Source: Bremia lactucae (lineage: Eukaryota; Oomycota; Peronosporomycetes; Peronosporales; Peronosporaceae). Taken from it: a stretch of DNA of 35,919 nucleotides. Under the pieces are notes generated by a model, which was not told where the DNA came from, did no database searches, and saw only the letters and a program-made list of their open reading frames with translations. Positions 1 through 9,390 of this stretch are shown one piece after another (position 1 is the stretch's first letter; every line of letters starts with the position of its first letter). The position numbers and the translations under genes were made by a program. The stretch spans positions 7,653,094 through 7,689,012 of the forward strand of contig NC_090613.1 of assembly GCF_004359215.1 (NCBI RefSeq), given 5' to 3'.

Positions 1-20
1 TAGGCTCAACCTTCCCCCGT

Positions 21-680
21 ATGTGAAGACGCACCCCGTATTTTACGTGGGTCGTCTGAAACGGTATGTAGACCTAAATGAGGTCACATATCCCCATCCG
101 TCTAAGGAGACCGATGGTGACGCCGACTGTGAGTCGAGCGTCGTTCGGGTGAGAGGGACAGTGAAGGCGAAAAGCTATCGGACCGATGCCTTCCATTAGA
201 AGCAGGACTTGGAAAGCGAGGGGCATCACGCGAGTAACGCGGATCCCTCAGCATTGTCATTTCAAAGAGGTCCAAGCGAGTCTTCAGGCGTTCATAACCC
301 TGACGAGCCTTCGCCCGGACATCAACAAGATCCGAGGTCAGTCGCGAGACTTGACCCTCGAGATCCGACATACGTCGTTCAGCAGCGCTTGACGTCTGTG
401 ACTGAACGGACGAAGATAAGGCAGCCGCGAGTAGGTGGGCGAGATCGCCACTCCTATTGGGCGCCACCTGCACTGATGTATGCGGGTGAGGATCAACGCT
501 TCCTTGTTGGAAGGTTGCTTGCCCACCGCTCCGTGAGGCAAGGGTATCAGATCCTCGTCCAATGGAAAGGTTACCCGAAGAGTTTTGACTCTTAGAAACC
601 GATCGATACCCTACGTATTGATGTGCCCGGCTTGGTGGCTGCCTATGAAAAGGAGCATCAGCTGAGGCCTCTTCGCTAGT
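21..680 (+). pseudogene. Ty3-1 integrase C-terminus with chromodomain (broken)
   Basis: The integrase tail begins with the motif HPVFYVGRLKRYV, typical of the SH3-like end of Ty3/gypsy integrase, and runs to a stop near 199. After a frameshift the frame 209-595 ends in a chromodomain: FLVGRLLAHRS, then YQILVQWKGYPKSFDS, matching the L-V-x-W-K-G-Y-P core that in chromoviruses steers integration towards marked chromatin. The next codon is TAG where chromodomains carry tryptophan, and the following residues (PIDTLRIDVPGLV) still fit the family as far as a stop near 679, so the TAG is a recent point lesion. The second copy at 27.3 kb has lost the chromodomain entirely. Confidence 0.85.
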
Positions 681-787
681 CTCGAATGGACTAGCAGAAG
701 CGTTGCGAGAAGAAACAGGGGGTGCAGTACCGCCCAAGATTCCTTTCACACGCAAGCGGGCAAAATTAATTCGTTGCGACTGCTGTT

Positions 788-1600
788 TCATCGCATCGGA
801 ATGCGGATGAATGCGGCGCAATAATCCCGCCTCGTATTTGTCGGGCGTTTCATTTGAACGCAACACGACCGGGATCGGGAAAATACGCCCAAGCAATTTT
901 CCCTGAGCCCTCCATGATTTAAGACGCCGTAATAATTATGTGCGTCTAGAAGAGCGCACTCTAGAGTGACGCTCTTGGTCCGTTTAAAACGAGGCCATTT
1001 TGATGGAGGGGGCATCAGTGAAATGCCACCCGTCACATAGCCACGTTCTAAAGGACTGGCTTGTGACACCGACTGAGCACGTTCACGTGTCGTTGGCGGA
1101 GCTTTAGGCTCCGAATCCTCTATGCCAGAACCATTATGGATTATGGTCTGAGCATAATGCGTTGTGGTTATACCCAACGGAGTTGCGGGTGCGCCTTTAT
1201 AGGCAGCACTCTCATTACCTGTCGCTGCGCTATCCAGCGCAGACGACGAGACAGCATTCGTAAATATTGCTGTCTCCATGTTGTGAGCCATGAGAGAAGG
1301 TTGGATGGGCAATATTGCGCCATCATCCTTCCTCAGGAGCTCGTTGTCCGCATCACTAGTATGGGGTGACGGCAACGGTGTCGACTCATTGTAGTCGACA
1401 ACGAGCGACGGATTAACATCCTCACTGTTAAAATGGGATGGATCCTTTAGCCCTGTTAACCCGACAGCCGCAGTGGCTGTCAGCGTTTCGACTAAGGCAT
1501 TAGACGCGGCCGGCGAATTAACGCGGCGCGTGCGCTTAGTACGAGGTTGAGTGGGCGTCTTTGCAGACGACCCACCAACGTGGCCCCTTTTAGGTGGCAT
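788..1600 (-). CDS. Antisense ORF of Ty3-1, 270 aa, unknown function
   Basis: A 270-residue frame reads from ATG at 1600 back towards pol, starting 130 bp from the 3' LTR. The N-terminus is basic and nuclear-signal-like (MPPKRG, then PRTKRTRR near residue 20). The rest is rich in Ser, Thr, Ala and Pro with no domain I recognise. The plus strand has no gene here. The same reading frame is conserved, though broken, at 27.9-28.3 kb: NGSGIEDSEPKAPPT and RERAQSVSQA are identical there. A conserved extension (FPIPVVLRSNE) lies in the next frame at about 790-890, so the ancestral protein probably ran on to about 680 and this copy carries a frameshift near 895. Antisense ORFs at this position are known in some plant Ty3/gypsy lineages; a link to them is inference. 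Confidence 0.5.
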   Translation of the reverse strand: MPPKRGHVGGSSAKTPTQPRTKRTRRVNSPAASNALVETLTATAAVGLTGLKDPSHFNSEDVNPSLVVDYNESTPLPSPHTSDADNELLRKDDGAILPIQPSLMAHNMETAIFTNAVSSSALDSAATGNESAAYKGAPATPLGITTTHYAQTIIHNGSGIEDSEPKAPPTTRERAQSVSQASPLERGYVTGGISLMPPPSKWPRFKRTKSVTLECALLDAHNYYGVLNHGGLRENCLGVFSRSRSCCVQMKRPTNTRRDYCAAFIRIPMR

Positions 1601-1729
1601 CTTGGGCGCTGTGTATATAAACACAGGTCGCTAGAGTGATTGAGTGAACTAGCGGCGCCTAAAGCTGCTCGCAGTTGCTCTCTCCTCTTTGACGAATTTA
1701 AAATGTAAGTTCGCTCTTAAGGGAGATGG

Positions 1730-2263
1730 TGTAACGAGCTAGAGTTGCCCTAATGTTACTCAGTCCCCGTTAAGTACACTTGGTGTACTTAAGGGGGTGG
1801 ACAATTACTTAAATAAAGTAGATGGACCCAGCACTCTGGTGTTGTTCACATTTGTGACCAACCCTTGTGTATGTGATTCATATAGGTGCATTCACATTAG
1901 GAGGGATGACGCTTAGCGTCATCCGTTACGCGAGGTATCTAGAAGATTACGCTCGCAATACATATTAAGTGTGTTATCTATAGAGATGACAAATAGATTG
2001 GTAAAAATAGGTATTTATATTCAATGCGATTATATATAAATCAGTCTGAAAACTACTTCCTACTTCGTAAGTGCGCACGAGGAGTCGGATTACCGCTCCC
2101 GTGACGACACTTAACCAAATTACTTAGTGCGTTGATTGAGATCGCAAACGCGCCCACCACAACTACCTCACTGCATGCAAGAGAAGCTGGTTAACCGCTT
2201 CCTCGCTGTGCTAGAGTGTGTGTCTAAGTAGAGCGTGGCCGCATTACGACGTGCCCGCCTACA
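1730..2263 (+). repeat. Ty3-1 3' LTR
   Basis: The 534-bp LTR starts TGTAACGAGC and ends GCCCGCCTACA, so the termini are inverted repeats with the usual TG...CA. It is preceded by the purine tract AAGGGAGATGG and aligns with the LTRs at 5616, 19775 and 28604. It contains several short palindromes, including AAGTACACTTGGTGTACTT near 1773 and GATGACGCTTAGCGTCATC near 1904, plus an AT-rich stretch near 2005-2045 (TATTTATATTC, TATATATAAAT) that could hold promoter elements. Confidence 0.9.
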
Positions 2264-2983
2264 TTCATGTGCAGATTACCTGATCAAAATTTAGGCTGCC
2301 AAAAAGTTCTAGATCTTTACCTGAAGAGAATTTACAGCCGTTTTAAGAATGTATGGCTTTTAAGGTTCTATTAGCGCCATAACATTCAATCGCGGAAACG
2401 ACACGGCACAAGTGTTTCGGCGGATATGGAGGCAACTAAGGTAGCACTTTAAATCATACGTTAGAGTTCAAATGCGTACGAGCTCGCGGAAATTTACAAC
2501 ATGGAATAGAAAGGCCTTCACTGGCGGTTGCAAGCTGATAACCCACTGACACCAAGGCAACTTGAGGGTCATGAATATGAGCAATGAACGCATCACCATA
2601 ACTATCTGCGCAATCCATGATGGCTCATTTGAGGTTTTCTCTGTGGGTGATTGGCAAATCGTTCAACCTTTGCTGCTTTAAAAACGTTAACCGGGAAATG
2701 TTGGGCTACAAATTTCATGCCAACAGTAAAGCGGGAATGTCGCTTAACGTTTTAGCTCTTTGGTTGAAGCTGTTGATCATTGGATGGAGGGACGCAAGGT
2801 TGTCATCATCCTAGAAAGCTGCACTGTACATACTCCGGTTACGCTATTGGCTGCGCACAACATAACGTTGAGGAACACTATACTTATTACGGGTAATTCG
2901 AGTGGCAGCCACCAGATACCAATCTAGTTGCCTAAATTTATTTTTAATGCAATTACGGAAAATTTGTGTTTTAAATTTAAGTA
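2264..2983. other. No recognisable gene
   Basis: Between the LTR and the TIR element there is no convincing coding frame. A 65-codon frame at 2617-2814 continues loosely from neighbouring frames (FEVFSVGDWQIVQ in one, NREMLGYKFHANSKAG in the next) and may be the wreck of a transposon gene, but I cannot name the family. Confidence 0.4.
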
Positions 2984-3080
2984 AAGGGAATTGTTGCAGA
3001 CACATTCATTCTTGGCAACGGACACACCTCTAAAATAAAACTTTGTCTTCAGGCGTAAATTGCACCTATTTAACCCTTTT

Positions 3081-3506
3081 ATGCAAACACCGTCTACTAC
3101 CGGAAAGTCACTTCCAAGGGAATTAATGGAGTCATTTTTGCCTGTTGCGTCCTCTTCTCCGAGAAGGCAACGCCATATCTGGTCCACTCGTGTGCACCGC
3201 GAGATTGAAAAATGTCGCGTCGTTGGTGCTTTGTCATCAGGTGCTATGCTTCACCGCGCACGGTTTTCAGAGTCGTGGAATGTGCCAGAGCGAGTTTTAG
3301 TGTTTCGTGCCTTTTATCAACGGCTCAAATGCTCTATTACTAGTGCCCCGAGTGGATTTGCTCGTAATGATGCCTTTTCCGAAAAACAACTAGCCGACGG
3401 CCATGTGCAGTATCTACTTGAAGCTTCCGATGTAGACATTTTCTACTGCGCCATTTACCTCCCTGTCAAGTTGCGCGAATGGAAAGCGCCTGTAGCAGAA
3501 GAATAG
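3081..3506 (+). CDS. ORF of 141 aa inside the TIR relic, unknown
   Basis: The frame opens after a stop at 3036 and ends TAG at 3504-3506; the first ATG is at 3081. The product is basic in its N-terminal half (PRRQRHIWSTRVHREIEK, about residues 33-50) and contains a helical-looking middle (VPERVLVFRAFYQRLK). A pyrimidine-rich TTTGTCTTCAG lies just before it, so it might be a downstream exon. I do not recognise a family. Its place just inside the left inverted repeat suggests the N-terminal part of a transposase or a captured fragment. Confidence 0.35.
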   Translation: MQTPSTTGKSLPRELMESFLPVASSSPRRQRHIWSTRVHREIEKCRVVGALSSGAMLHRARFSESWNVPERVLVFRAFYQRLKCSITSAPSGFARNDAFSEKQLADGHVQYLLEASDVDIFYCAIYLPVKLREWKAPVAEE

Positions 3507-3849
3507 TAACCAATATTATCTTAAATTGCTGCTTTTAGAAAAATGAAGTCCGTCTACGATCCTTAGAATGTTGGTGCACGATTTATTTCACCAAATACAA
3601 CAGAGGGACCCATCGCCAGCCAAATCTCCGTTGACAGAAAAGGCTTTAATGCGTGAAGGTGGTTTTATTGGTGACTAAAGTAACAAGCCTGTTAGAATGT
3701 GTAATAGTGACGCCCGTGGACCATTTCTTCATGCAGGGAAGATAATCTTAAAACGTCGACATTAAAAAACACACTATGTTGTTGCAGTCTGATTATATCG
3801 CGTAGCTTGCGTCATCTGATGCTGGTATGGAGCAGAAAGACAGCGTTTA

Positions 3850-4284
3850 TGTAACGGGGTGTATCGTTACATGAAATTAACACTTAAAGGTTGTCAATTA
3901 ATATATTATCTAAGAGGTAGAGAATATTTAAAGAATATTACTTTACATGGTTATATTTTTAAAGCTTATCCATTGGTAGATATAGGCCATTATATCCACT
4001 TTCTCCGCGGTCCATCAGCGCTGGACGCGCGTAAAGAGAAAGACAGATAAGACTTTATTAGATGTTTTGTATTAGTTTATAATTAAGTTAGTATTAAGTA
4101 GATAAACAAGAAGAACTTAATTATATTAATACAGTTTATAATTAACCCTCTTTAAAGCAAGTGTTTTAAAGAGTCTTCCCCTGCGCGTACTAGAGTACGT
4201 GAAGTGACGTGAGTCACCACTTGCACTGAGGCAGTGCGAAGTGGACTTGTACTGAAGAAGTACAAGTCGGCAGTGCCCCTGACA
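3850..4284 (+). repeat. Ty3-2 family LTR, solo, inserted in the TIR relic
   Basis: It starts TGTAACGGGGTGTATCG and ends near GCCCCTGACA. The first half is very AT-rich; the second half (4143-4270) is a row of short stem-loops, such as GTACTAGAGTAC, GTGACGTGAGTCAC and GACTTGTACTGAAGAAGTAC. Related copies in reverse orientation lie at 31576-31848 and 32330-32854. No internal retroelement genes flank it, so it is a solo LTR. Confidence 0.75.
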
Positions 4285-5202
4285 GGTTATGTGTAAATCG
4301 GCGAATTGATACATCTCAAGGATATATAACGCATTACTGCACAGAGAGGCAAGTCATTAACGTTTTTTTCCAAAGACCGACAGCTGTCTTGCTGAGTCAG
4401 CCGAGTCAGCACACAGACGAAATTGTGTCAATCAGACTAATATATAGATCGGCAACAGGTGGATCCTAGGCCAAGGCATTTAGAGAACGTTTGCGGTCCC
4501 TTTAGTTCCAGGTGCTGGAAGCAAAGCCAAAAGATGAGCTTATGCGAAAGTAGCAAATTGCACGTTAAATATTGAAGGGCTTCCCTTCGATTTTTTAGAG
4601 TTTTGTTTCAGGTTCCTCCCTTCCAAAATTCTTATTGACAAGCCACGACCAAAAGGCAGACTTTTCAGAGAGAAACAAAACGGCCACTATTGCCTTCTAA
4701 ATAAATGTATAGTTGGTCAGATGTGTATGTCCACAAAAATGACACCATTGTCTAATCAATTAGCACCATGTTCTCGGCTAGCAACGGTTTTATAGATTCC
4801 TGTAAGTCCCAATCCTTCCCGACGACATCGTTTCTTTCGGCCTGGAAGAACACAGCCCCGCAAAATTTTTAAACAAAACGGATTATGATCCTTGATTTAG
4901 TTACCATGGCTGACAGTTAAGATATATTTATTGAAACGACTCACCTCTGCAGCCAAGTCACTGTCCTTCTGCTCAGCAATTTTGTTATTTGCCGAATTGC
5001 TTCCAGTATTCTGAAAGGGCATTGCTGCGGATACCCCCCATATATGCGCGTAGGGAGAGCGGAACAGAAGGTGCGAATGGTGGTTGAAGCAGTGTCAAAA
5101 CCTCCCAAGAGTAAACTCTTATTCAATTAACGGTACTGAAGTAGGGGGTAAGTTTGTCCAAAAAAAGGTTAAAAAGAGGCAATTTATGTCTGGAGACATT
5201 TT
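4285..5202. other. Interior of TIR relic, no gene seen
   Basis: AT-rich sequence without a frame longer than about 60 codons or any recognisable motif. Confidence 0.4.
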
Positions 5203-5260
5203 TTTTTATTTTAGAGGTGTGTCCGTAGCAAAAATCGGGTGTGTCCGCAGCCATTCCCTA

Positions 5261-5615
5261 AAAAAATTCAGTTCTCCTTTTGATCTATACAGCGTGTCGT
5301 GCCATCCTAAGGCTTGCACTGCGATGAGCGATAATAATAAGATTCCTATGGTATATACCCTCGGGCATTAGTTGCCACTTGGTGATACGAACCACTGAGT
5401 CCCTTCAACTAGTACTAACTAAGCTCTACAAGCGTGATTAACTTACTTAGTTGTAAGATTCCTTAAAATCATAGAAATTAGTAACTGTCTGAAAGAAAAT
5501 GTCTTCCTATGACTTTAGTAGAGAAGTAGCTCCGCTACAATTACGGTGCAGTCTTGTTGTAAATGTTAAAAATAAAAAATATATATCCTTTTTCTCTTTT
5601 ATTATTCCTTTTATA
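5261..5615. other. No recognisable feature
   Basis: About 350 bp of AT-rich sequence between the right inverted repeat and the reversed LTR. Nothing supportable is seen in it. Confidence 0.4.
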
Positions 5616-6150
5616 TGTAGGCGGGCACGTCGTAATGCGACCACGCTCTACTTAGACACACACCCTAGCACAGCGAGGAAGCGGTTTAATCAGCTTCTCT
5701 TGCGTGCAGTGAGGTAGTTGTGGTGGGCGCGTTAGCGACCTCACCCAACGCACTAAGTACTCTGGTTAGGTGTCGTCACGGAAGCGGTAATCCGGCTCCT
5801 CGTGCGCATTTACGAAGTAGGAAGTAGTTTTCAGACTGATTTATATTTAATTGCATTAAATATAAATACCTATTTTTACCAATCCATATGTCATCTATAT
5901 CGATAACACACTTGCTATGTATTGCGAGCGTATCTTTCTAGATACCTCGCGTAACGGATGACGCTAAGCGTCACCCCTCCTAATGTGAATGCACCTATAT
6001 GAATCACATACACAAGTGTTGGTCATAAATGTGAACAACACCAGAGTGATGGTTATAATTACTTTAATTTAGTAACCGACCATCCTTTTTGGTACACCAA
6101 GTGTACTTAACGGGGACTGTGTATCATTAGGGCAACTTTAGCCCGTTACA
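5616..6150 (-). repeat. Ty3-1 solo LTR, reversed
   Basis: It begins TGTAGGCGGGC and ends GCCCGTTACA, the exact reverse of the Ty3-1 LTR ends, and is 535 bp long, matching the 534-bp copy at 1730. Neither flank has retroelement coding sequence, so it is a solo LTR left by LTR-LTR recombination. The five bases on each side (TTATA and ATGAA) do not match, so the target-site duplication is lost or the flanks were rearranged. Confidence 0.9.
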
Positions 6151-7050
6151 ATGAAAGCGTCACTAGGAGCGAAGGGTTTAAGAAAAAAATTAAATGGTTT
6201 TTGGTCTTCCAGAGATACTGATGTGCTCTTCTATTTCTGAGAACCTTTCAAACAGTGCAGCATCAAGGCGGTGTAATTTTCTTCGCGATGGAATTCAATT
6301 TCATGCCAATGAATTTATAACGCGGTATCCGAATACAATTTTTACCGGTTGTTGAAAATGTTGCCTGCGTAACCTTCAAATTGTGCGTCTCTTCGAGATC
6401 GTTAAGGATTTACACTGCGATGCTCACAAATTGCGTGAGGGATACGATCAGTAAGCGTTTGACGCAATGACCCTTTCGCAATACCTCCAACACGGCGAGA
6501 TATTTTTTGCGCAGTGTCGTGAAATTGATAATAGTAATGAAAAATGCGTGTGTACCTACCTGGCTTAGGTTGGCGAGAAGACAACAGAAACGCAGTATGT
6601 ATTTCCAGTAATTACAGTTGTAGTTCCCTCTTCTATCTCACGCGAATCTTCTCCTTTCTTTTTCTCGATGCGGCAGTTTTATTGGTTGATGCATCGATTA
6701 CATTTTTCGGCCAAAACCCATCCTATCATTTAAGATCCCCTACCTTTTGATCAGAAAAGATCGGTCTTAATCCTATCAAAAATAGAGGGTGTCTACTTTA
6801 TCAGACACTTTTGAGCTGTGAGAATATATATAGGTCTTATAAGTGAAACTTTGGAGCGACCATTATTAGGCTACTGAATTTAGTCATTGCAAGATTTCCC
6901 AATGTGAAATACTATTATCTCACCCCCCCGAAGTGTTAAAAGTAATTTTATCATCGGAGCTCCGATTTCGTCAGTACTAGATAACAAATGTTATTTGTAT
7001 TAATCTTTTTTTAGACTGAAAATCTCATGGCAGTACGCACTAAGCGTACT
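6151..7050. other. No gene; AT-rich spacer with small palindromes
   Basis: No convincing frame. Short palindromes occur, such as ATCGGAGCTCCGAT near 6954 and AGTACGCACTAAGCGTACT near 7032. A 68-codon frame at 6544-6750 has a hydrophobic middle but no family signature, so I do not call it a gene. Confidence 0.4.
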
Positions 7051-7192
7051 GAAAAAGACAAAACAAATGAGTTAGCAGAAGAGTTTCTGCTAACTCGAGA
7101 ATCAATAATCCGTTTCGTTCAAATTGTTTATGGCAAATATCGTAGCCAAAACTGTGTTTATATAAGAGTAGAAAAAGTCAGAGACTACTAAG
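7051..7192 (+). pseudogene. Ty3-2 integrase fragment
   Basis: The plus frame reads NELAEEFLLTRESIIRFVQ, closely matching the Ty3-2 piece at 12.1 kb (LEFLLAREAVVRFV) that lies in the integrase just before its C-terminal domain. The frame stops near 7192 and no neighbouring integrase motifs survive. The stretch also forms a stem-loop, GTTAGCAGAA with TTCTGCTAAC, near 7072-7094. Confidence 0.5.
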
Positions 7193-7764
7193 CATTAAAC
7201 AAGTTAGAATGCAATCACTTGGTTTCCGTTTATTGTAGCACACATGTGGACATCTTGAATACTACATCGTCGTCGTAAGAAATTTAAGGGGGATACTTGT
7301 TTAAAGAAGCCCATCTTTCACGCGCAGTTACTGCATTGGAAATAATAAATATCGTATATGCTGTAACATTTCATTTGAAATGTGAATAATGCTTAGTCAA
7401 AAACCTTAAATTGGTGACTTGTGTATCTAGCAAACTGACAGCCTTCTTGGCATAAACATGTACAGTTTGCTGTCTATTATGTGCAGACAACTCGCAGCAT
7501 TTACAGTTGCCGACCTTTGTTATTTTAGCTTCTCAAACTAAGAAGGCGGTGCGACAGTGTGGGCCCAGCGTAAATCAATTCATGTTCTAGTCGCCCTGTC
7601 CGTTTGCCGCATCTATCTTATTAAATTAATTTAGGCTAAAAGAAGTCAAACCTCTTAATGAAAGTTAGTAATTCTTGCATTACACACAATTGTGAGTGCA
7701 ATGCAATCGATAAGACGCTTGAGTGATAGCGTATCACTGAGATTTGCCAAGATAGCATATTTAT
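7193..7764. other. No recognisable gene
   Basis: About 570 bp with stops in all frames and no motif that I can place; probably degraded transposon sequence. Confidence 0.35.
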
Positions 7765-8140
7765 TGTAACAAGCCAAAGTTGCCTTACGTTTCACAAACC
7801 TATTAAGTACACTTCGTGCACATAACGGGATGGTCAACTACTTCATGTGAGGTACTTAGGCCTGCAAATCGGGTGTGGTTCACATAGTGACCCACCCTTG
7901 CGTATATGATGCACATAGGTGCATTCACATTGGAAGGGATGACGGCTAGCATCATCCGTAATCCGAGTAATTCAGAATAATACGTTCGGAATGTAGGGGT
8001 GCACATCGACAGAGGTGGCATCCATTGTTCGAATAAAAAATTTCCGATATATAATTCGATTTAATATAATCATCGATTCCGTGACGACACTTGTTCTAAG
8101 GTACTTAGTTCGTTTTGTAAGGTCGCTTAGGCGCCCACAG
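7765..8140 (+). repeat. Diverged Ty3-1-type LTR, 3'-truncated
   Basis: It starts TGTAACAAGCCAAAGTTGCC and follows the Ty3-1 LTR through the palindrome AAGTACACTTCGTGCAC, the CACATAGTGACCCACCC motif and the CCGTGACGACAC block, ending at GGCGCCCACA. The last ~150 bp of the LTR are missing. It is a subfamily variant shared with the LTR at 15262-15793 (both have CACATAGTGACCCACC). MULE transposase sequence begins about 13 bp after the break. Confidence 0.7.
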
Positions 8141-8152
8141 GCTGTATTTTTA

Positions 8153-9390
8153 GCTTGCAAGTTTGACGTGTTGTGCAAGAAGGCCACTGAGCAGTTGAAG
8201 TTGGCATCTACGATCACAATTACGAACCCTTTACCTTCCCACCCGTTTATCCACAAGAACGCGCACTGGCAGAAGAGTAACGCAACGAAGTAATCCAAGC
8301 TGCAGTTGATCGACAGGAACTTGTCCGAATAGTGGCCGCAATGCGCCGTCGTTGGGTTAAATTAACCCCCTGAGATGTTCACAATGTCGAGCAGTGAAGC
8401 GCCTGCGTCTTCGCTGGTCGTTCCCCGCTTGTTGATCTACTTGGTAGCCTTGAAGATCGCTTTGATGCACCTTACTTTGCTAAATTCAATGCTCAACAAG
8501 AATTGATATCATTTCTTCTTCCGCTAAAGAAATTTGCCGCCGATTTTTTTAGTGCTGAAAGTTTTGGTTGATCGACTCAGCGTACAAGACCGCCGTTTTA
8601 GATTGCCTTTGGTGCATGTAGGAGCAATGGCCACGCATCAAACATTTACCTTTTTCCTACTAGTAGATCACCTTAAGGCGTTACAGCATATACAACAGAT
8701 ACTTGCTGCCTTTTTGGTGGTTCCAAATACATTTGTCACTGATTATGACTGGCCTTGAAGAATGCCCTGTCGACTGTACTATTTGACGACGGCAATGGCA
8801 AATTCCTTGTGCCAGTAGTACATAGCAAAAACAGTTTTGCCTGGCAGCGGAAGACATTTGCAATTTTTGCAGCCTTCAAAGTTCTTGAAGAGCACTAGAA
8901 CAGCTTAGTGCATTGAAAACGGCAGTTTCATATAATCGACAATTGACTAGGACGAAAGCGCTTTTTTCTCGCTTTGTCATGGTTTATCTTGAAGAAGCGT
9001 GGCTGCTACACAAGGACAGACTTGTAGCGGTGTTTATATGTGATTCGCTGCATTTTGTTAATACAACAACTTCGCGCATTAAAAGCGCGCACGCAGCAGT
9101 CAAGACATGGATAGCTGTCTAAGGAAATTTGTCGACGGTGAGAATTTTTCGCCAACTTGCTTGGGATGATCGGCTTGCAAATATCAGACTGCAAACAGGT
9201 CGTGAGCGGGCGTCAAACCAAAAAAGTCTTGGCTTTGGGTATGTCTTTACTGCCGTTACCGGCAACGTTTCTACTGCAGCTTTGAAGATAGCGTTAAAAA
9301 AATACAAGCTGCGACTAGGACATCTCTGGAGAAGAATGAGAAAACGATGTGGAATCTCGCGTTATGTTTGCTTCGAACATTGACATACAA
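8153..9390 (+). pseudogene. Mutator-like (MULE) transposase, many frameshifts
   Basis: Successive plus-strand frames spell a MULE transposase in order. First comes a DNA-binding region ending IYDHNYEPF then VYPQERALAEE (8180-8290). Next is AQQELISFLLPLK (about 8490). The catalytic core follows: FRLPLVHVGAMATHQTFTFF (8600-8660), FVTDYDWP-x-LKNAL with the second catalytic Asp (about 8730), LEEAWLLHKDRLVAVF (8965-9040), and the family hallmark HFVNTTTSRIKSAHAAVK (9050-9110). The C-terminal part includes LANIRLQTGRERASNQ and KSLGFGYVFTAVTGN. At least four frameshifts or stops break it (for example TGA at 8756-8758). No clear flanking TIRs were found. MULEs of this kind are common in oomycetes. 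Confidence 0.8.

Larger units (their letters stand above)
1..2263 (+). mobile_element. Ty3/gypsy chromovirus (Ty3-1), 3' portion, copy 1
   Basis: The window opens inside a Ty3/gypsy element that also occurs in longer form at 19775-29149; bases 1-1729 align with 27293-28603. In order it holds the end of integrase, a chromodomain, about 1 kb without a plus-strand frame but with an antisense ORF, a purine-rich tract (about 1719-1729) and a 3' LTR. Frameshifts near 200 and an in-frame stop inside the chromodomain show it is dead. The 5' part lies outside the window, so its target-site duplication cannot be tested. Confidence 0.9.
2984..5260. mobile_element. Relic DNA transposon with ~55-bp terminal inverted repeats
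   Basis: Left end 2984-3040 and right end about 5203-5260 are inverted copies of each other, with roughly 75-80% of positions matching by eye. The outer part reads AGGGAAT-x-G-x-TGC and the inner part ACGGACACACCTCTAAAATA. The right end carries the nonamer GGACACACC twice, about 20 bp apart; the left end keeps one exact copy and one eroded one. The paired motif looks like a transposase-binding array. A TA lies next to both ends, compatible with a TA target duplication. The interior holds a 141-residue ORF and a later Ty3-2 LTR insertion at 3850-4284, so the original element was about 1.8 kb. Superfamily unassigned. Confidence 0.5.

Noticed and set aside
102..680. Minus-strand frame with a coiled-coil-like stretch opposite the integrase tail and chromodomain
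   Set aside because: Comparing the two Ty3-1 copies over the same ~47 codons, the plus frame has fewer amino-acid differences (about 12) than the minus frame (about 16), and the plus frame holds the chromodomain. I treat this part as a shadow.
2924..3187. 87-codon minus frame at the left inverted repeat
   Set aside because: It resembles the frame at the 5.2-kb repeat only because the DNA there is an inverted copy; no protein signal of its own.
8041..8298. Frames of 92 and 108 codons on both strands across the LTR/MULE junction
   Set aside because: The reading frames straddle LTR and transposase remnants and do not follow either.
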